A DNA stretch of 64,000 nucleotides, taken from NCBI RefSeq assembly GCF_024723255.1, contig NZ_JANIAC010000001.1, forward strand, positions 821,548 through 885,547. Reading direction: 5' to 3'. Origin of the DNA: Aestuariibaculum sp. M13. GTDB lineage: Bacteria; Bacteroidota; Bacteroidia; Flavobacteriales; Flavobacteriaceae. This document shows positions 1-8,210 of the stretch, in pieces; the first letter of the stretch is position 1, and each line of letters starts with the position of its first letter. The notes under the pieces were generated by a model. That model worked only from the letters and a program-made list of their open reading frames with translations. It made no database searches and was not told where the DNA came from. Position numbers and translations under genes: made by a program.

Positions 1-3000
1 CCAATCGTAGCCTTAGAAATACTCATTTGAGACATGATATCCTTTGGTAACTCATATCCTACAGTTAAGTTTTTAACAAAACAACGGAACGTATCTAATT
101 TCCAGAAATCTGATGGAGCCGAGATTTGATCGTAGAATACTAAACTAGGATATTTACCATCTACATTATCTGTTTCATCATACATGTCTGTCCAGTAACT
201 TTCGTGAGCCCACATATTGTGCGAAGACGATGTTCCTTGTTTAACAATGTCAATCATACGAAGACCACCCCAAGTTGTGCTAATTTGAGATCTTAAGTAC
301 AAGCCTTTATATCTTGCTCCTAAATTAGTTGTGAAACCGTAACTTCTGTTCTTGTTTACTAATTTTACGTAATCTAAGTTGCGATCAATTCTTCCGTTAG
401 GTCCTTCTTGAGTTCCGTCTTCACTATTGAACGCTCCTCCTATATCCTGGTAAGCTAACATCCCTTTTCTAATACCATCTACAGTGTTAATTCCTAAGTA
501 ACTAGGATCTGTACCGGCAGCGGTAGCTAATCCTGTTAAATAATCCCAGTAGTTAGCAATATCTTCGTCCGTTCTTAAAATACCATCTCCTGTAGATGTT
601 CCTTTCCAGGTTTTGAAACCCCAAGCCGGGAAAATCAATGAAGATCCTTCCTGAGTGATATTGTTTGAAGGATGAACAAGAGCTTGTTCCGGATACTTTT
701 TAACTTCATTATTATTAAATCCGAAGTTAACCCCTACGTTATAACTAAAGTCTTCTTTGATGTTATCGCTCCAGTTTAAACTAAACTCAGCACCCCAAGC
801 ATTAACTGCAGCATAATTTTGCTCGGCAAAACCACCACCAACTGAAATTGGTACACCAGCAGAACTCGCCATATTAGTTAACATGTCTGTAGTCTTATCG
901 TAATAATAATCCATTGTTAAACGTAATCTGTTATCTAAAACATTAGCATCGAAACCGATATTATGTTTTATAGTTGTATCCCATTTTACGTTTCTGTTCG
1001 GGTTAACCTGAGGTGTTAAACCTCCACCTAAAGTACCTCCGTCAGATCCAAACTGCCATCCTTTATTGGTATAAATATCGTAGTACTGTGCCCATCTCCA
1101 AGCTTTGATATTATCTTTACCTGTTTTACCAACAGAGTAACGTACTTTAAAATAATCTACCCATGGTAAGGCATCTTCAAACCAGTTTTCTCTAGACATG
1201 ATCCAACCAACCTGAGCTGATGGGAAAAAGCCCCAGTAGTTTTCTGGTGCGAACTTCGTAGAAGCATCACTACGGAATAATAATTGTAATAAGTATTTAT
1301 CTTTATAGCTATAGTTAACACGACCTAAATAAGATAAAGTTCCAGATTCCCCTTTTAACGCGGTTGAGTTATCACTAATCTCACCTGCAGTTTGGTAAGT
1401 TCCTAAATAATCTCCTGAAGTTCCTTCAAAAGCTAAACGAGTACTTTTGTATTCAGACTCAGAACGTTCTACACCAAACATAGCACTTACATCGTGATCA
1501 CCAAACTTTTTGGCATAGTTCACAAAGAAGTTCGCTTGTGTGCTTTTACTGTTATTATTGTTATAATATACTCTTGATCTTTGAGTATTTGTTTGAATAG
1601 TGTAATCATTATCCTCAGCAGCACTTGCTAAGTGATTACCTTCACTATTGTAATTTTTAATTCTAGCTAACTCATATGGCAACTGAATTTGCTCTGTATA
1701 AGATGAACTTTGATTTCTAGAGAACGTTCCTTTTAAAGATAATCCGTCAATAAACGGTACTTTATAATTTATCGACATATTTACGTTAAACGTATTATCG
1801 TCTTCAATTTGTTTAGATCCATTATCTAAAGTTGCAAAATAGTTCCATCCTGCAATTGTACGGTTTGTATTGGCACTACCCAAGTTACGATCTGTTCTTG
1901 GGAATGGAGACATCCAATAAGTCTCTCCATTAACTGTAGTATCCCATGGCACATATTTAGGCATGTGTAATAATACACCATAATCTGCTTGTTCTCCACT
2001 GGTTAAAGACCCGTAACTTCCATCATTTAATGAAATCGATTTGGTAAACGATTTTTCAACCGAACCAATATTTCCTGATACCGAAGCTGATAAATCTAGG
2101 TTATCTGTAATCTTAGCATTCACTCCGGTTCTGAAATTCCATTTATTAAAATCCTGATTACCTAAGTTGGCATCCTGCGTAAAATAAGTTGCTCCAGCAA
2201 AATAAGTCGCTTTATCATTACCACCACTAACTGTAAGTGAATGTCTTTGCTGACTTGCACTAGACCATGCTTTATCTAACCAATCGTAATCTAAAGATTT
2301 CATTTCTTCTAACTCATCAGCAGAGAAAAGGTTTCTTCCATCGCTATCTCTATTATCTGTTCTTAAATAACGATTCATCCATACTCCATAATCGTAAGCA
2401 TTCATCGTTTTAGAATGACTTACAGCATCGTTAAACGCGAACTGACTGTTATAGCTAAAACTAGTTTTACCTGCTTTTCCGCGTTTTGTCTTAACAACAA
2501 TTGCTCCCTGAGAAGCACGAGAACCATAAATCGCAGCAGAAGCATCCTTTAACACTGTAATACTTTCAATCTCTGATGGATCTAATCTATTAAAGGTCTC
2601 TAATGTAGGTAACCCTGAATCTGGATCAACCTGTACCATATCATCTATCACTACCAAAGGCAACGTTGTGTTTCCGTCTTTAGAAAAACCAAATGTCTGA
2701 CGAATTTGAATCGTTGCAGCTTCTCCAGGACGCGAAGAACCACCAGAAACATTAACCCCAGGAACCTGACCAACTAAAGCTTCTGCTAAGTTTGATACTG
2801 GTAAATCCTGTACGTCTTCCGGTTTAATTGTAGCAATAGCTCCTGTTAAATTTTCCCTTTTTTGAGCACCGTACCCAACAACAACAACCTCATCTAAAGA
2901 AGCAGTATCTTCTTGTAAGGTTACATTAACTGTAGTTGTGCCTTTTACAGAAATCTCAGATGTTTTCATTCCTACAAATGAAAGCACCAGTGTAGCTTCT

Positions 3001-3218
3001 TCATTAACAGAGATTACAAATTCCCCATCAAAATTAGTTACCACACCATTAGTAGTTCCTTTTTCCACGATGTTTACCCCTGGTAAAGGCACACCCATCG
3101 GATCTACTACTGTTCCTGTAACAGCTTTTTTACTATTAGTATCCTGAGCAAATGAAGCTGACATAAATGCCAAACTAAATAGCAACAACATACATAAATT
3201 TGTAAATGTTTTTTTCAT
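1..3218 (-). CDS. SusC-like TonB-dependent outer-membrane receptor (3' end cut by window edge)
   Basis: The reading frame is open from an ATG at 3218 to the left edge with no stop, giving about 1072 residues. It begins with a signal peptide (ends near ...SASFAQ), then a carboxypeptidase-regulatory-like domain (GVPLPGVNIVEKGTTNGV), a TonB box region (DEVVVVGYGAQKR), the plug domain (GQVPGVNVSGGSS, VLKDASAAIYGSRASQGAI) and a long beta-barrel. SusC proteins import oligosaccharides across the outer membrane with a SusD lid. The last residue visible is in a late barrel strand, so only a few tens of residues should be missing and a SusD gene is expected just outside the window. It has its own upstream regulatory module (3291-3358) and is separated from the enzyme cluster by a terminator. 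The substrate cannot be read from the sequence; the neighbours suggest pectic oligosaccharides. Confidence 0.95.
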   Translation of the reverse strand, partial: MKKTFTNLCMLLLFSLAFMSASFAQDTNSKKAVTGTVVDPMGVPLPGVNIVEKGTTNGVVTNFDGEFVISVNEEATLVLSFVGMKTSEISVKGTTTVNVTLQEDTASLDEVVVVGYGAQKRENLTGAIATIKPEDVQDLPVSNLAEALVGQVPGVNVSGGSSRPGEAATIQIRQTFGFSKDGNTTLPLVVIDDMVQVDPDSGLPTLETFNRLDPSEIESITVLKDASAAIYGSRASQGAIVVKTKRGKAGKTSFSYNSQFAFNDAVSHSKTMNAYDYGVWMNRYLRTDNRDSDGRNLFSADELEEMKSLDYDWLDKAWSSASQQRHSLTVSGGNDKATYFAGATYFTQDANLGNQDFNKWNFRTGVNAKITDNLDLSASVSGNIGSVEKSFTKSISLNDGSYGSLTSGEQADYGVLLHMPKYVPWDTTVNGETYWMSPFPRTDRNLGSANTNRTIAGWNYFATLDNGSKQIEDDNTFNVNMSINYKVPFIDGLSLKGTFSRNQSSSYTEQIQLPYELARIKNYNSEGNHLASAAEDNDYTIQTNTQRSRVYYNNNNSKSTQANFFVNYAKKFGDHDVSAMFGVERSESEYKSTRLAFEGTSGDYLGTYQTAGEISDNSTALKGESGTLSYLGRVNYSYKDKYLLQLLFRSDASTKFAPENYWGFFPSAQVGWIMSRENWFEDALPWVDYFKVRYSVGKTGKDNIKAWRWAQYYDIYTNKGWQFGSDGGTLGGGLTPQVNPNRNVKWDTTIKHNIGFDANVLDNRLRLTMDYYYDKTTDMLTNMASSAGVPISVGGGFAEQNYAAVNAWGAEFSLNWSDNIKEDFSYNVGVNFGFNNNEVKKYPEQALVHPSNNITQEGSSLIFPAWGFKTWKGTSTGDGILRTDEDIANYWDYLTGLATAAGTDPSYLGINTVDGIRKGMLAYQDIGGAFNSEDGTQEGPNGRIDRNLDYVKLVNKNRSYGFTTNLGARYKGLYLRSQISTTWGGLRMIDIVKQGTSSSHNMWAHESYWTDMYDETDNVDGKYPSLVFYDQISAPSDFWKLDTFRCFVKNLTVGYELPKDIMSQMSISKATI

Positions 3219-3290
3219 ACTTGTTTAGTTTAATTTATTATTTAATTCGTTTGGCTTATCGAGAGAATCGACCTTAACAATAATTGCGCT

Positions 3291-3358
3291 AATATTATGA
3301 TTTTAACAATATTTAACTGTTATTTTTGAACGTCGGCCGATTTTATAAATCATTTTTT
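3291..3358 (-). promoter_or_regulatory. Conserved upstream module, copy A (upstream of left SusC)
   Basis: This block aligns without gaps to 30588-30655. Columns 3291-3350 match at 47 of 60 positions by hand count. Landmarks on the + strand are ATTTTAACAA at 3300-3309, TATTTTT at 3321-3327 and ATTTTATAA at 3340-3348, at the same spacing in both copies. Read towards SusC it shows GTTcAAAAAT and GTTAAAATc direct repeats with starts 24 bases apart, a layout compatible with an AraC-type activator. It ends about 75 bases upstream of the SusC start codon. Binding by the AraC-type protein at 30731 is inference. Confidence 0.6.
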
Positions 3359-3649
3359 ATGTATTTGATGATTTAAAATCGTAAATAACTATAAAACAAC
3401 ACACTACACAAACACTTGAATATTAAAGAAAATAAGGTTACTTAAATTACACCTAATTTTTATTATAAAATACATCGCTCGAAGGCGTTTAACAACACTA
3501 AAACCGTCTGATTATGCATTGTTCGACCACTAAAATTACAAGATTATGGTAATTTTAAACAAGTCCTGTCAATTATATCAACACATTAAATTTGAAGCAT
3601 TTCTATTTCTAGGCACAGCCTTTAAATGAAACCAAATAAAGATAAAAAG

Positions 3650-3683
3650 AAAAAGGCTAAAAACATATATTTTTAGCCTTTTT
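3650..3683 (-). terminator. Intrinsic terminator after the GH127 gene
   Basis: There is a perfect 14-bp inverted repeat: AAAAAGGCTAAAAA at 3650-3663 and TTTTTAGCCTTTTT at 3670-3683 with a 6-base loop. Read on the minus strand the hairpin is flanked by T runs, so it can end the long minus-strand cluster 40 bases after the GH127 stop. It is symmetric and could work in either direction. Confidence 0.85.
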
Positions 3684-3722
3684 CGTTAATTAATTAAAGA
3701 TTTTACTTACTTGTAAATTTTA

Positions 3723-5738
3723 TCAGTATGGCAACCAAACTGTCATTTCTTCCTTTTTACGATTTCCCCAAGCATAATATGGAATTAAAGTGATATCCAT
3801 TTTCATTTTATCTTTTGATATAGGACGATACAATGTATTCTTCCAATCATCATTTTCAACAAAAGCTTTCGCGGAAATACCAACAACTTCTCTTGAATTG
3901 ATATTTACTTTTTTGACACCGAAATCTGAATTAACATCCAAAACAATGGAATTAATTTCGGCTTTTTCAGATAAGTCATCAGATTCTAAGCAATATACCA
4001 GAGGGCCACGTTTTACGGCTACCTGATTTTTAGTTTCTTCAACCAAAGGATTGGCTTGCATTAATTCGACAGGCATAGGCAGATTTAATTCGATAACATC
4101 GCCTTTTTTCCAATTTTGAGTTAATACTGCATAACTTTCTGAATCGATTTTTCCTGTAAAGGCAACGCCGTTTATTTTTATTTCAGCATTTTGACTCCAT
4201 CCTGGAATTCTAACAAAAATTGAAAAGTCTTTTTTAGGGGCTTTGCTTATTTTTAAAGTCACTTTTCCCTCCCAAGGGTAATTGGTTTCCTGTTCGATTT
4301 CTAATTTATCTCCTTTGGATGTTGTTGTTTTTAATTGATTACTACCAAAAAGATTAACGTACAACCCATTATCTGACAAGTTATAGGCATAATTTCCAAT
4401 TTCGGCCAAAGTACGCGTTACGTTAGGCGCACAACAATTAGACAACGCGATATACCCTACTCGCTTACTTCCCCAGCGTTGTTGAAATGGTAAATCTGCC
4501 GATACATTTAACGGATTATTGTAACAAAACTCAGTCCCTTCTAAACTCACGCCAGACAATACGCTGTTGTAAAGTGCCAACTCAACAATATCGGCATACT
4601 TGGCATCGCCAGTAATTTGTAACATACGCCAGTTCCAAAGTACATTACCTATGTTCGCACAGGTTTCGTTATGCGCTGTTGCATTTGGTAATTGAAACGG
4701 ACGCCCATAAGCCTGATGTATTTTTTGAACTACTGCCGGATCGTAAGCAGTTCCGTCAGGAGAAGTGCCATCGTACAACGCGCCACAGGCACCTGTGATA
4801 TACATTTTTCTATAGACCACATCTTCCCAGATTGACTCTAAATTTTCAAGTAATTTTTCTTCGCCTGTTTCAGCATACAAATCGGCTACACCGGCATATA
4901 AGTAATTGGCTCTTACGGCATGTCCCATAGCTTTGGTTTGCTCTCTAAATGGCACACGATCCTGATTATCGTCTGTACCATCATCAGTTGTGCCGCGAAT
5001 ATCAATCAGGTTATTAGCTAACTCTAAATAACGGGGATCATTCACCGTGCGATACATTTCAACAATGCCCATATAGTGCGACGGACAAATAGCATTTCGC
5101 GCTAATTCCGGCGATGCTTTTTTATAAAAATCGTATAAAAAATCGGCAACACCTTTAGCCACCTCCATAAAATTTGTTTTTCCGGTGGCGCGATAATGTA
5201 CACAAGCGGCGGTCATTAAATGCCCCATGTTATACTTCTCAAAACCTAATTGCTTCTGTAATTCTTCAGGCCCTAATGTCCCCCAACGTTCTTCAATTAA
5301 AACCGGCGTATTAATGTAACCATCTTGACGTTGTGCCTTTGCAAACATGGCAATAGCAACATCCATTTCTTTATCTAATTCTGGGTCTTTAGAAACTGCA
5401 TAAGCCGCTGCCATACCTTCCAGAATTTTATAAAAATCGCCATCGTGAAATGAAGGCCCACTGTGTTTTCCTTTTTCTAAACCTGCTGCAATTTTAAAAT
5501 TGGCGTAGGCGTGGGTAATGGAATCGTTATGATACAAATCCCACATGTAAGGCAAGGTGATTTTAACACCAACATCGTACTGTTCTTTCCAAAAACCGTC
5601 TGTCCATTGCACATCCTGTAAATTGACGCTATGCAATTTTGTATGCGGACTATCGGCGTTTGCCACCAAACCTTTGTCCTGAGAAAAAGACAAAGCACTC
5701 GCTGCAAATAAACCGAGTAAAACTATTTTATTTTTCAT
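3723..5738 (-). CDS. GH127-family glycosidase (beta-L-arabinofuranosidase-like)
   Basis: The 671-residue protein has a signal peptide (cleavage near ASALSFSQ) and the (alpha/alpha)6 barrel of the DUF1680/GH127 family. The family's zinc-thiolate site is visible: NETC gives Glu358 and Cys360, and SNCC gives Cys435 and Cys436. These correspond to Glu338, Cys340, Cys417 and Cys418 of the Bifidobacterium enzyme HypBA1, where one Cys is the nucleophile. Characterised GH127 members remove beta-L-arabinofuranose; one gut Bacteroides member instead removes aceric acid from rhamnogalacturonan II, so the exact sugar is open. It is the last gene of the minus cluster, 13 bases after the PL1 gene, and is followed by a terminator. 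Location is probably periplasmic. Confidence 0.9.
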   Translation of the reverse strand: MKNKIVLLGLFAASALSFSQDKGLVANADSPHTKLHSVNLQDVQWTDGFWKEQYDVGVKITLPYMWDLYHNDSITHAYANFKIAAGLEKGKHSGPSFHDGDFYKILEGMAAAYAVSKDPELDKEMDVAIAMFAKAQRQDGYINTPVLIEERWGTLGPEELQKQLGFEKYNMGHLMTAACVHYRATGKTNFMEVAKGVADFLYDFYKKASPELARNAICPSHYMGIVEMYRTVNDPRYLELANNLIDIRGTTDDGTDDNQDRVPFREQTKAMGHAVRANYLYAGVADLYAETGEEKLLENLESIWEDVVYRKMYITGACGALYDGTSPDGTAYDPAVVQKIHQAYGRPFQLPNATAHNETCANIGNVLWNWRMLQITGDAKYADIVELALYNSVLSGVSLEGTEFCYNNPLNVSADLPFQQRWGSKRVGYIALSNCCAPNVTRTLAEIGNYAYNLSDNGLYVNLFGSNQLKTTTSKGDKLEIEQETNYPWEGKVTLKISKAPKKDFSIFVRIPGWSQNAEIKINGVAFTGKIDSESYAVLTQNWKKGDVIELNLPMPVELMQANPLVEETKNQVAVKRGPLVYCLESDDLSEKAEINSIVLDVNSDFGVKKVNINSREVVGISAKAFVENDDWKNTLYRPISKDKMKMDITLIPYYAWGNRKKEEMTVWLPY

Positions 5739-5751
5739 TTGTTAATATGTT

Positions 5752-8208
5752 TTATTTCACAAATACATTTATCAATCGTATCATCGAATCGCCATCAGCA
5801 TCTTTAACTGAAATAATGAATGAAGCAAAACCTTTTTCTAAAGGGGTTAAAATGATTTTTCTATCTTCCAATTGGACTTCACCATTAATCACTTGAGAAA
5901 ACCGAAATTCTGGTTTGTTTTCGTAACCTTTAAAATAATCGGTTGCATTGAATTCTAAGGTTTCGTTTTTAGATATAAAATAATGCGGTTGTGCCATCCA
6001 GTTAAGATATTGCTCTAATTCTGTAAAGCCATCTTTATTTTCATCATTATTTGCTTCTGAAAAATCTCCTGCTACTGAATTCACATTGAAACCTTTAGCG
6101 TTCTCCCACCAGTTTGGTAAACCATCGTGATCGGTGTCCCAATCGGCAGTTCTGGTTTCATTACCATAATCTGGGAATCCGCCAGCATCGAGTTCGGTAT
6201 CAATCATACCCGGCAACCCACTTTTACTTCCTTTAAAACTATAGGTTCCTTTTAGGGTTTCATCAATAATTCGTTGGTCATGTCTATCGAAATACGGTTG
6301 CATAGCGCCAACATCGGACAACACGTTTTTATAAGCTGCTTTAGCTGATTGCGTGTTTACGAACGATTCAAAAAACGGCTCATCAACGAAGGTTTCGTAA
6401 TCGACTATTTCATTGTTTTTAATACGCGAACGTCTTCCTTTTTCCTGACTGTTTTCATCAAAATATCCAGGCATCACATTACCTTCAAAATAATAACGCT
6501 GACTTCCTTTTCCAACACCTTCGTGATCGGCGGTTAAAGCCACAAAAATATCGGTGGCTGCTCCAGGCTTATAGTAGTTATTAACAAAATTAACTTCATT
6601 AGCTCCACCATCGGTTGTGCGGTGCCCCCAGTTATACACCACATTATTACGAATATCTAAACGCCCTGAGTAAAACCCGTCGCCATTTAATCCGCCTCCC
6701 ATACTCCAGTTTCTTCCGTAGTTATGCGCTAATAAATTATGATGAAAACTTCCAATATCGCCGCCAATAGTCGCTGCGTAACCATGCATTTTACCAGCTT
6801 CATATTTATCATGACCAGCAACGTTTAAAGCTTCTGAAATTAAGGTGCGTTGCAGTGTAATATGATGCGCTCCACGAGAGCTAAACGATTCATCAATAGT
6901 CCAACTAATAGAACAATGATCAATTATACTATTGTTTGCTCCGGTAAGCCCCATACCATCAAAGGTTGTTCCAGACCCTATACGCACACGTAAAAAACGA
7001 ACAATACCTTCATCACCAGTTAAACCAACAGGTGCTCTACTTATAGTAATACCATCGCCAGGGGCGGTTTGCCCTGCTACAGTTATATATGGATGACTGA
7101 TAACTAAACGAGATTTCAATTTAATATTTCCAGACACGTTAAACACTATAGTTCTAGGACCAATATCCTGAGTTACTGCCTCACGGAAACTTCCTGGTCC
7201 ATTATCGTTTAAGTTGGTTACCTCAACTACTTTTCCTCCGCGACCTCCAATAGCAAAACGCCCGTAACCTTCGGCTCCCGGAAACGCCAATTGTGCCGGT
7301 CTGAATGCCCAAACATTACCTTGAGTTATATCTCCATTGGAATCAATCGCATCAACACGCCAGTAATAGGTGCTCATGCTGTATAAATCACCAACTTCAT
7401 AACTATTGGTCGTTAATTGACCTTTAAATAATTCCGAAGATTCATCTGCATTTAAAACGGCATCTTTATTATCTCCGAAATATAATTGATACGACTTTGT
7501 GCCTTTTGGTGATTGCCATTGTAATTGCAACTCATTTTTAACCACAACATGTTCATCTAAATTTTCTGGATAAGGCGTATTCGCTTGCTTTTTAATATCC
7601 GGGGTATCAATTTCAAATCCATTAATCACTATTTCCGATGCATCCGAATTATTTTCACTTTCAAAACGAACAACAACATCCTTATTAGCTTCGGCAATAA
7701 ACTTTAAATAGGCTGTACCAGCATCAACTTTTGAAAACGCACGGTTACTTGGGGTTATCGTTTCAACTAATTGGCCATTTACAGATATTTTAAGATTCGA
7801 TATCCCTTTATTTTCAAGTTTGTCGAAGGTATTATGAAATGTTAATAAGCTATGTTTTCCCGGTTTTAATCCTGAAATAACAACTTCAACTGGTTCATTT
7901 GAAATTAAACCGTCACTTACCAATTGCGCATAATGCGGCGCACTCATGCCAATTTTAACCCAATTAGACTTAAAATTGCCTTGCAGTTTTACAGTAACTT
8001 CTTCAAAATTTTTCTCATCTAAAGTTCCTTCATTAATCACCCATTCTTTATACAACGGATCATGAACCTCCGATAAGCGTCTGCCCGAGAAATCGAAATC
8101 AACTTTAACGGTTTGCTTTTCGACTTTTTTATTAGGTTGACATTGCACATTAAAAAGCACTGCTCCTAAAAGCAAAAAACTGCCTAATGTGTATTTTAGT
8201 TTTTCCAT
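5752..8208 (-). CDS. PL1-like pectate lyase lipoprotein with N-terminal accessory domains
   Basis: The 818-residue protein starts with a lipoprotein signal (lipid Cys23 in FNVQC). Residues about 35-205 form a beta-rich accessory domain, about 215-305 a fibronectin-III-like domain, and from residue 308 (AFPGAEGYGRFAIGGRGGK) runs the right-handed beta-helix typical of Bacteroidota pectate lyases. Family landmarks are GQTAPGDGI, IIDHCSISW and the HHNLLAHNYGRN strand. After the helix there is a calcium-type DTDHDGLPNWWE motif and a short C-terminal beta domain. Pectate lyases cut de-esterified homogalacturonan by beta-elimination. It lies 2 bases after the DUF5703 gene, so the two are probably co-translated. 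Two homologous lyases occur at 46374 and 47876 without the long N-terminal extension. Surface location is likely from the lipoprotein signal. Confidence 0.85.
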   Translation of the reverse strand: MEKLKYTLGSFLLLGAVLFNVQCQPNKKVEKQTVKVDFDFSGRRLSEVHDPLYKEWVINEGTLDEKNFEEVTVKLQGNFKSNWVKIGMSAPHYAQLVSDGLISNEPVEVVISGLKPGKHSLLTFHNTFDKLENKGISNLKISVNGQLVETITPSNRAFSKVDAGTAYLKFIAEANKDVVVRFESENNSDASEIVINGFEIDTPDIKKQANTPYPENLDEHVVVKNELQLQWQSPKGTKSYQLYFGDNKDAVLNADESSELFKGQLTTNSYEVGDLYSMSTYYWRVDAIDSNGDITQGNVWAFRPAQLAFPGAEGYGRFAIGGRGGKVVEVTNLNDNGPGSFREAVTQDIGPRTIVFNVSGNIKLKSRLVISHPYITVAGQTAPGDGITISRAPVGLTGDEGIVRFLRVRIGSGTTFDGMGLTGANNSIIDHCSISWTIDESFSSRGAHHITLQRTLISEALNVAGHDKYEAGKMHGYAATIGGDIGSFHHNLLAHNYGRNWSMGGGLNGDGFYSGRLDIRNNVVYNWGHRTTDGGANEVNFVNNYYKPGAATDIFVALTADHEGVGKGSQRYYFEGNVMPGYFDENSQEKGRRSRIKNNEIVDYETFVDEPFFESFVNTQSAKAAYKNVLSDVGAMQPYFDRHDQRIIDETLKGTYSFKGSKSGLPGMIDTELDAGGFPDYGNETRTADWDTDHDGLPNWWENAKGFNVNSVAGDFSEANNDENKDGFTELEQYLNWMAQPHYFISKNETLEFNATDYFKGYENKPEFRFSQVINGEVQLEDRKIILTPLEKGFASFIISVKDADGDSMIRLINVFVK

Positions 8209-8210
8209 TT

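Larger units (their letters stand above)
3219..3722. other. Intergenic region holding a regulatory module and a terminator
   Basis: About 500 bases without a gene separate the left SusC start from the GH127 stop. The SusC-proximal part holds the module at 3291-3358 that recurs at 30588-30655. The GH127-proximal part holds the hairpin at 3650-3683. Between them (about 3360-3645) I see only AT-rich sequence with no convincing ORF or RNA gene. Confidence 0.6.

Noticed and set aside
2938-3147. Small plus-strand ORF
   Set aside because: It is antisense to the conserved N-terminus of the SusC receptor and has no family features.
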